Positions 20,874-25,324 of a DNA stretch of 25,324 bases are shown one piece after another (the first letter of the stretch is position 1; every line of letters begins with the position of its first letter). The notes beneath the pieces are model-generated. The model ran no database searches, had not been told where the DNA came from, and worked only from the letters and a program-made list of their open reading frames with translations. The translations under genes and the position numbers were made by a program. The stretch is from contig JAMPAO010000028.1 in assembly GCA_023667165.1 (NCBI GenBank), positions 1 to 25,324 on the forward strand, written 5' to 3'. The stretch is from Ruminococcus sp. (GTDB lineage: Bacteria > Bacillota > Clostridia > Oscillospirales > Ruminococcaceae).

Positions 20874-22339
20874 GCGGCAGGGCGCTTGTTTTCGATTTGG
20901 GCGCGTCAAGCGGCAGGGCAATGCTCTGCGGCTGCGAAAAGGGTACTCTTACTCTTGCGGAGATACACCGCTTTCCCAACGATCCCGTAATGCTGCGGGG
21001 AACGTTTTACTGGGATATCCTAAGGCTTCTTCATGAAATAAAGCTGGGAATGGTAAAAGCAAACGCCGCGGGAGGCTTTGCAAGCGTCGGTATCGACACC
21101 TGGGGCGTGGATTTCGGCATTATCGGCGGCAATGGAAAGCTTTCGGAAAACCCCGTCAATTACCGCGACAAACGGACAAACGGCATACTTCCCAAGGCAT
21201 ATGAAAAAATATCACCCAAGGAGCTTTACGCCGTAACGGGCATACAGATCATGGAAATAAACACCGCTTTCCAGCTTTTTTCCCTGACCCTTGACAGAAA
21301 GGATATGCTCGAAAGCGGAAATAAGATACTCTTTATTCCCGATCTGCTGGGTTTTATGCTGACGGGGAGAATATTCGCCGAACAGTCTATAGCCTCCACC
21401 TCGGGACTGCTGGACGCTCAAACGGGAAACTGGTCGGATAGGGTCATATCCGCTTTGGGACTGCCCCGCGGGATATTCCCCGATATTATTCCGTCGGGCT
21501 CGAAAATAGGCGTACTCGACGAAGAAACCGCCAATGAGCTTTGCATACCCCAATGCGATGTTACCGCAGTGTGCGGACACGACACCCAGTGCGCCTGCGC
21601 AGCCGTCCCCGCAGAGGAGGAGGATTTCATTTTCATCTCCTGCGGCACATGGTCGCTGTTCGGAACGGAGCTTGACCGTCCCGTGCTTACTGAGGCCTCG
21701 GCTGATTTCAATATCACCAACGAAAAAGGCTACGGCGGAAAAACCTCTTTTCTGAAAAATATAATCGGTCTGTGGTTCATTCAGGAAACAAGACGTTTCC
21801 TGAAAAATAAGGGACGTGAATACTCTTTTGCGGAGCTTGAAAGCGCCGCACGGGACAGCGAGCCGTTCAAATGCTTTATAGATACGGAAGCGCCGGAATT
21901 TGTTCCCCCGGGAGATATTCCCCAAAGGGTAAGGGAATACTGCCGAAAAACCGGTCAGTACGTTCCGGGCGGCATAGGCGAGGTCATGCGCTGCATTTAC
22001 GAAAGCCTTGCCCTTAAATACAGAATGTCCCTTGAGGAGATCTCTCGGTGTACGGGAAAAGAATACGGTAAAATATACATGATAGGCGGAGGAATAAAGG
22101 ATACTCTCCTCTGCCGAATGACCGCCTGCGCCTGCAATTGCACCGTAAGCGCGGGGCCTGTCGAAGCCACGGCGTACGGAAACGGCATTATCCAGCTAAT
22201 ATCCAAGGGCGAGATCCCCGACATAAAGACCGCAAGAAAAATGCTTGCGGCGTCGGAGGACATAAAGCTGTACCGTCCCGAAAATATATCGGAATGGGAC
22301 TGCGCATATGAAAAATACAGGAAGATCATAGGAAAATAA
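20870..22339 (+). CDS. FGGY sugar kinase, rhamnulokinase-type, probably L-fuculokinase
   Basis: 489-aa ATP-dependent carbohydrate kinase. FDLGASSGRAMLCG (phosphate 1 loop), FYWDILRLLHEIK, SVGIDTWGVDFGII, NYRDKRTNG, catalytic base D238 in CGHDTQ, SCGTWSLFG and FLKNIIGLWFIQETRRF are all in the RhaB style rather than that of proteobacterial FucK. The C-terminal adenosine loop is IYMIGGGIKDTLLCRM. Because it sits between fucU and fucI with a four-base overlap to fucU, the likely reaction is L-fuculose to L-fuculose 1-phosphate; many Firmicutes seem to use this RhaB-like type for fucose. L-rhamnulose as substrate cannot be excluded. No rhamnose isomerase gene is present in the window. I leave the symbol empty for this reason. 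Confidence 0.88.
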   Translation: MSGRALVFDLGASSGRAMLCGCEKGTLTLAEIHRFPNDPVMLRGTFYWDILRLLHEIKLGMVKANAAGGFASVGIDTWGVDFGIIGGNGKLSENPVNYRDKRTNGILPKAYEKISPKELYAVTGIQIMEINTAFQLFSLTLDRKDMLESGNKILFIPDLLGFMLTGRIFAEQSIASTSGLLDAQTGNWSDRVISALGLPRGIFPDIIPSGSKIGVLDEETANELCIPQCDVTAVCGHDTQCACAAVPAEEEDFIFISCGTWSLFGTELDRPVLTEASADFNITNEKGYGGKTSFLKNIIGLWFIQETRRFLKNKGREYSFAELESAARDSEPFKCFIDTEAPEFVPPGDIPQRVREYCRKTGQYVPGGIGEVMRCIYESLALKYRMSLEEISRCTGKEYGKIYMIGGGIKDTLLCRMTACACNCTVSAGPVEATAYGNGIIQLISKGEIPDIKTARKMLAASEDIKLYRPENISEWDCAYEKYRKIIGK

Positions 22340-22402
22340 ACGCGATCACCGTTTCGGAATTTTCCGATGAGGTCTAATATATATCGAAAGGAAGTTTTTA
22401 CC

Positions 22403-24172
22403 ATGAACCCAAGAATAGGCATTCGCCCCGTAATTGACGGACGGCAGTTCGGAATAAGGGAATCCTTGGAGGTACAGACCATGAATATGGCAAAGTCAGC
22501 CAAGACCCTTATCGAGGAAAATCTCCGCTATCCCGACGGCGCTCCCGTGGAGTGCGTTATCGCTCCCTGCACCATAGGCGGCGGAGCGGAGGCGTTCAAG
22601 GCGGCGGAATTTTTCAGCACCCAAAACGTCTGCGCCACATTGTCCGTTACCCCTTGCTGGTGCTACGGCATGGAAACTATGGATACAGACCCGATGACCG
22701 TAAAAGCCGTATGGGGATTTAACGGCACGGAACGTCCCGGAGCCGTTTATCTGGCGGCTATAATGGCGGCTCATACGCAGAAGGGACTGCCCGCTTTTGC
22801 CATTTACGGCAGGGACGTTAAGGACGCGGACGATACATCTTTCCCCGAGGACGTAAGGGAGAAAATACTCCGCTTTGCTCGGTGCGCCGTTGCTGTGGGC
22901 AGCATGAGAAACAAAGCATACGTAGGTCTTGGCGGCGTTGCCATGGGAATTGCGGGATCGTATCTCAACGCGGATTTTATGCAGCATTATCTCGGTATCC
23001 GCCCCGAATGGGTGGATATGACGGAGATACTGCGCAGGATAAAGCTGAATATATTCGACAAGGACGAATATGAAAAGGCTCTTGCATGGACAAAGGCAAA
23101 CTGCCCCGAGGGCATGGACGTAAACGACGGACCGAACCCGGGCAATCCCGACGTGATGAGCAAGGAGGAGCAGTGGCAGTTCTGCGTGAAGATGACCCTT
23201 ATAATCAGAGATATAATGCTTGGCAATGAAAAGCTGGATAAAATGGGCTGGCATGAGGAAGCAAACGGAAGAAACGCGGTCTTCGGAGGCTTCCAGGGTC
23301 AAAGGCAGTGGACCGACTGGCTGCCGAACGCGGATTTTGCCGAATCTATCCTCAACACAACCTTTGACTGGAACGGCAAAAAGCGTCCATCCATACTGGC
23401 AACGGAAAACGATTCCTTAAACGGCACGGCAATGCTTCTGGGAAATCTCCTTACAGGCACGGCTTCCGTATTTGCCGACGTGCGCACCTACTGGAGTCCG
23501 GAAGCGGTAGAGAGGGTAACGGGAATAAAACCGAAGGGTATCGCAGCCAACGGCTTTATCCACCTTATAAATTCGGGAGCGGCGGCTCTTGACGGCACGG
23601 GACTTGCCAAAAACGAAAAGGGCGAGAACGTTATGAAGCCTTGGTGGGATATAACCGAGGAGGATCAGAAAAATATCCTCTCCGGCGCGGACTGGTGCCA
23701 GGCAAACCTGGGTTATTTCAGAGGAGGCGGATATTCATCCCATTTCAGGACCCGTGCGGAAATGCCTGTCACAATGATAAGAGTGAACATTGCCGACGGC
23801 ATAGGTCCCGTGCTTCAGATAGCCGAGGGCTGGACGGCAGTGCTTCCCGACGAAATGCACGATCCTCTTGACGTAAGAACGGACAAGACCTGGCCTACCA
23901 CATGGTTCGTACCCAGGCTTATGGAGAACAGAGCCGCCTTCAGGGACGTTTATTCCGTAATGGCAAACTGGGGCGCTAACCACGGCTCTCTCACCTACGG
24001 ACATATCGGCAAGGATCTTATAACTCTTGCCTCAATGCTCAGAATACCCGTAGCTATGCACAATCTGCCCGATGAGGATATTTACCGTCCTCACTGCTGG
24101 GGAGCATTCGGTACTGCCGATCTCGAAGCCGCGGATTACAGAGCCTGCAGCCATTACGGACCGATGTACTGA
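22403..24172 (+). CDS. fucI: L-fucose isomerase
   Basis: 589-aa Mn-dependent ketol isomerase converting L-fucose to L-fuculose (D-arabinose is a known side substrate of the family); length matches the 591-aa E. coli enzyme. The N-terminus PRIGIRPVIDGRQFGIRESL and the central GFQGQRQWTDWLPNADF and ATENDSLNGTAMLLG are near-identical to known FucI. Metal/catalytic residues E335 (ATENDS) and D359 (FADVRTYW) are present, and H527 in NHGSLTYGH fits the third ligand. The ATG at 22403 has AAAGGAAG (22387-22394) 8 nt upstream; the frame is open to 22367 but with no ribosome binding site. It is the last gene of the fuc unit, before a strong terminator. No transporter follows. Confidence 0.96.
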   Translation: MNPRIGIRPVIDGRQFGIRESLEVQTMNMAKSAKTLIEENLRYPDGAPVECVIAPCTIGGGAEAFKAAEFFSTQNVCATLSVTPCWCYGMETMDTDPMTVKAVWGFNGTERPGAVYLAAIMAAHTQKGLPAFAIYGRDVKDADDTSFPEDVREKILRFARCAVAVGSMRNKAYVGLGGVAMGIAGSYLNADFMQHYLGIRPEWVDMTEILRRIKLNIFDKDEYEKALAWTKANCPEGMDVNDGPNPGNPDVMSKEEQWQFCVKMTLIIRDIMLGNEKLDKMGWHEEANGRNAVFGGFQGQRQWTDWLPNADFAESILNTTFDWNGKKRPSILATENDSLNGTAMLLGNLLTGTASVFADVRTYWSPEAVERVTGIKPKGIAANGFIHLINSGAAALDGTGLAKNEKGENVMKPWWDITEEDQKNILSGADWCQANLGYFRGGGYSSHFRTRAEMPVTMIRVNIADGIGPVLQIAEGWTAVLPDEMHDPLDVRTDKTWPTTWFVPRLMENRAAFRDVYSVMANWGANHGSLTYGHIGKDLITLASMLRIPVAMHNLPDEDIYRPHCWGAFGTADLEAADYRACSHYGPMY

Positions 24173-24255
24173 TATTATTAAAAAACCTCATGCTGATTTT
24201 GCGAACCGTACAATTTTTATGCAGACATCATAATATCCTCTATGGGATAAACGGC

Positions 24256-24294
24256 AAACCGATTCCGCTTCAAATGCGGGATCGGTTTTGTTTT
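24256..24294 (+). terminator. Rho-independent terminator of the fuc gene cluster
   Basis: AAACCGATTCCGC (24256-24268) pairs with GCGGGATCGGTTT (24276-24288) with a single T-G wobble around a 7-nt loop, followed by TGTTTT. It lies about 84 nt after fucI. Confidence 0.88.
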
Positions 24295-24478
24295 ATAGCC
24301 TGTTCGGTATCTCGGCGTGTGCGGATTTTCGAGCATAATTTTGCCGAGAACAAGGAAAAACGACGCAGAAATACTTGATGTATTTCAAGGAGTTTTGACG
24401 GTGTTATCGGTAAAATTTGCCGATACCGCTTCTTGCCTCTTGCTTCTTAAAATTCTTGCTTCGGAAATACGTCTGACA
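24295..24478. other. spacer with small hairpins, no gene seen
   Basis: No supported coding sequence. Two perfect short hairpins are visible: GAAATAC/GTATTTC (24368-24386) and TATCGG/CCGATA (24405-24425). Neither is followed by a clean T-run. Confidence 0.5.
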
Positions 24479-24507
24479 TTGACAATGATTGGTATCCGCG
24501 CTATAAT
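24479..24507 (+). promoter_or_regulatory. perfect-consensus sigma-A promoter with no gene behind it
   Basis: TTGACA (24479-24484), 17-nt spacer, TATAAT (24502-24507). No reading frame of useful length starts within the next 250 nt, which suggests a non-coding transcript starting near 24514 or a very long leader for the sigma factor gene at 24790. Confidence 0.75.
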
Positions 24508-24513
24508 GTAAGA

Positions 24514-24687
24514 AAACTCGGAGCAAGATCAAACAACGAGCTTGCGGAACTATCGTACAATAAAGAATACCGGTATTTCAAAAATCACCGCCGCAATGCG
24601 GAGAACTTACGGCAAAACGGTAAACCATACCTAAACAGGCGAGATCGGCAGGCTATGGCATACGGTTTCACAGCTCTCCGAAAACCG
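24514..24687 (+). ncRNA. candidate structured small RNA of unknown family
   Basis: The segment after the perfect promoter is rich in pairing potential. The 5' end TCGGAGC (24518-24524) can close with GCTCTCCGA (24673-24681) through a 2-nt bulge. The palindrome AATACCGGTATT is at 24566-24577 and the hairpin CCGC-AAT-GCGG at 24591-24601. A long arm from 24615 to 24629 pairs with 24654-24668 at 12 of 15 positions. It is followed by an A-run/T-run palindrome (about 24688-24710, GACAAA...TTTGTC) that could end transcription. I do not recognise a known RNA family, and 6S RNA is not excluded. It might be the long leader of the sigma factor gene instead. Confidence 0.45.
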
Positions 24688-24710
24688 GACAAAAAAAATT
24701 TTTATTTGTC

Positions 24711-24738
24711 TGTAACGTTACCTCGGCAAAAGCGTTTA
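24711..24738 (+). promoter_or_regulatory. ECF-type promoter candidate upstream of the sigma factor gene
   Basis: TGTAAC (24711-24716), a 16-nt spacer and CGTTTA (24733-24738) resemble the bipartite promoters read by ECF sigma factors, whose -35 core is AAC-like and -10 begins CG. It lies 51 nt before the sigma factor start and would allow autoregulation. The -35 lies in the palindrome GTAACGTTAC. Confidence 0.5.
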
Positions 24739-24789
24739 ATATATGTCAAGACAAAAAGCTGCGCAGTTTTTTTGTGAGGAAGTGAAAAT

Positions 24790-25263
24790 GTGAAGCTCGA
24801 TGAAATGTACAGTCTGTACGCGCAAACCGTTTATAAATATCTTATGAGCCTTTGCCGCGATCATCATACGGCGGAAGAGCTTACACAGGAAACCTTCCTG
24901 AAAGCGCTGTCCAAACCTCCTGTTTTCGACGGCAGCGCAAAGCCGTCGACCTGGCTGTGCGCCATTGCCAAAAACGCCTATATATCCTATCTGCGCAAGA
25001 ACAAGCGCCGCAGCGTACAGGATATTGAGAACGCAGACCTGCAAACCTCGGAGGATCCCCTGGGCGGCATGGGAGAGCGGGAAATATACAAGGCTATCCA
25101 CTCCCTGCCGGATCCGTACAAGGAGCTGATCCTGCTGCGCATTCACACCGATATGACCTTTGCGCAGATAGGCGAGGTAATGGGCATGACGGAAAATACC
25201 GCAAGAGTGACCTTTTACAGAGGCAAGGAGAAACTGAAAAAAATACTTGACGGGCAAGAATAG
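24790..25263 (+). CDS. ECF-type RNA polymerase sigma factor
   Basis: 157-aa sigma-70 family protein of the extracytoplasmic-function type. Region 2 is at residues about 6-75 (LYAQTVYKYLMSLCRDHHTA, then AEELTQETFLKAL, and STWLCAIAKNAYISYLRKNKR). Region 4 is at about 100-153 (IHSLPDPYKELILLRIHTDM, FAQIGEVMGMTENTARVTFYRGKEKLKK), the helix-turn-helix for the -35 box. No region 1 or 3, as expected. The start is a GTG at 24790 with GAGGA 9 nt upstream. ECF factors are usually held by an anti-sigma factor encoded just downstream; here a new start codon follows 29 nt after the stop, but the window ends. The signal it answers to is unknown. Confidence 0.93.
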   Translation: MKLDEMYSLYAQTVYKYLMSLCRDHHTAEELTQETFLKALSKPPVFDGSAKPSTWLCAIAKNAYISYLRKNKRRSVQDIENADLQTSEDPLGGMGEREIYKAIHSLPDPYKELILLRIHTDMTFAQIGEVMGMTENTARVTFYRGKEKLKKILDGQE

Positions 25264-25291
25264 ACTTCCTCGGAAACCGGAGAAATGCTGA
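25260..25291 (+). repeat. 32-nt dispersed repeat, copy 2
   Basis: Begins at the stop codon of the sigma factor gene and includes the putative ribosome binding site of the next gene. It matches the minus strand of 1142-1173 at 27 of 32 positions. Confidence 0.5.
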
Positions 25292-25324
25292 ATGACGCAG
25301 GATTTTTTGCGTCAGGCAAAGCAC
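25292..25324 (+). CDS. 5' fragment of a gene after the sigma factor, cut by the window end
   Basis: Only 11 codons are visible, MTQDFLRQAKH. CGGAGA (25278-25283) is 8 nt before the ATG at 25292; an ATG at 25285 in another frame is too close to that site. Position directly after an ECF sigma gene would suit an anti-sigma factor, but the visible residues cannot confirm it. The first codons can also form a TGACGCA/TGCGTCA hairpin. Confidence 0.4.
   Translation, partial: MTQDFLRQAKH

Noticed and set aside
24317..24511. 64-codon frame between fucI and the sigma factor gene
   Set aside because: Runs through hairpins and a perfect promoter, with no ribosome binding site at its start and no protein-like composition.

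Overview
The window looks like a chromosomal stretch from a low-to-mid GC, fibre-degrading gut or rumen Firmicute, most like Ruminococcus/Oscillospiraceae. This is an inference from gene content (two secreted GH5 endoglucanases, an intracellular GH43, a GH25 muramidase with bacterial Ig-like repeats, a GGGtGRT-protein operon, an L-fucose pathway), from purine-rich AGGAGG-type ribosome binding sites, and from many near-consensus TTGACA/TATAAT promoters with exactly 17-bp spacing. TGA is used as an ordinary stop.

Layout. Positions 1-960 hold a terminator-like tail of an upstream gene and an AT-rich leftward gene for a zinc-ribbon membrane protein. 1340-7729 holds three promoter-terminator units: a GH5_1-type lipoprotein endoglucanase with a CBM2-like domain, a citrate synthase, and a GH25 lysozyme followed by a small EamA protein. 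7821-9810 is a compact bicistron of a NifU-like protein and the uncharacterised GGGtGRT protein. 9811-12600 is an AT-rich accessory islet: a perfect orphan promoter, an IS200-type element with a hairpin hiding its tnpA ribosome binding site, a decayed IS5-like transposase not previously obvious as a gene, a YwqK/MORN-like small protein and endonuclease V. 12690-16449 is a hemicellulose/cellulose module: an AraC regulator divergent from a GH43-GH5_4 operon that ends in an unusually long hairpin.

16560-24294 reads as one long rightward transcription unit containing fucA, an alpha/beta hydrolase, a DUF4375-like protein, three exact-length 93-bp tandem repeats, a small unknown gene, a double-GNAT gene broken by one in-frame TGA, fucU, a rhamnulokinase-type sugar kinase and fucI. 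FucU, FucI, the kinase and FucA together would convert L-fucose to dihydroxyacetone phosphate and L-lactaldehyde. No transporter or lactaldehyde reductase is present in the window. 24479-25324 has a perfect sigma-A promoter in front of about 170 nt of hairpin-rich non-coding sequence (candidate small RNA), then an ECF sigma factor with a possible ECF-type promoter of its own, and the first codons of a further gene.

The points most worth a second look are the candidate RNA at 24514-24687, the 93-bp in-frame tandem repeats, the IS200 regulatory hairpins, the NifU-like/GGGtGRT pair, the one-base nonsense mutation in the double GNAT, and a short dispersed repeat shared by the two ends of the window.
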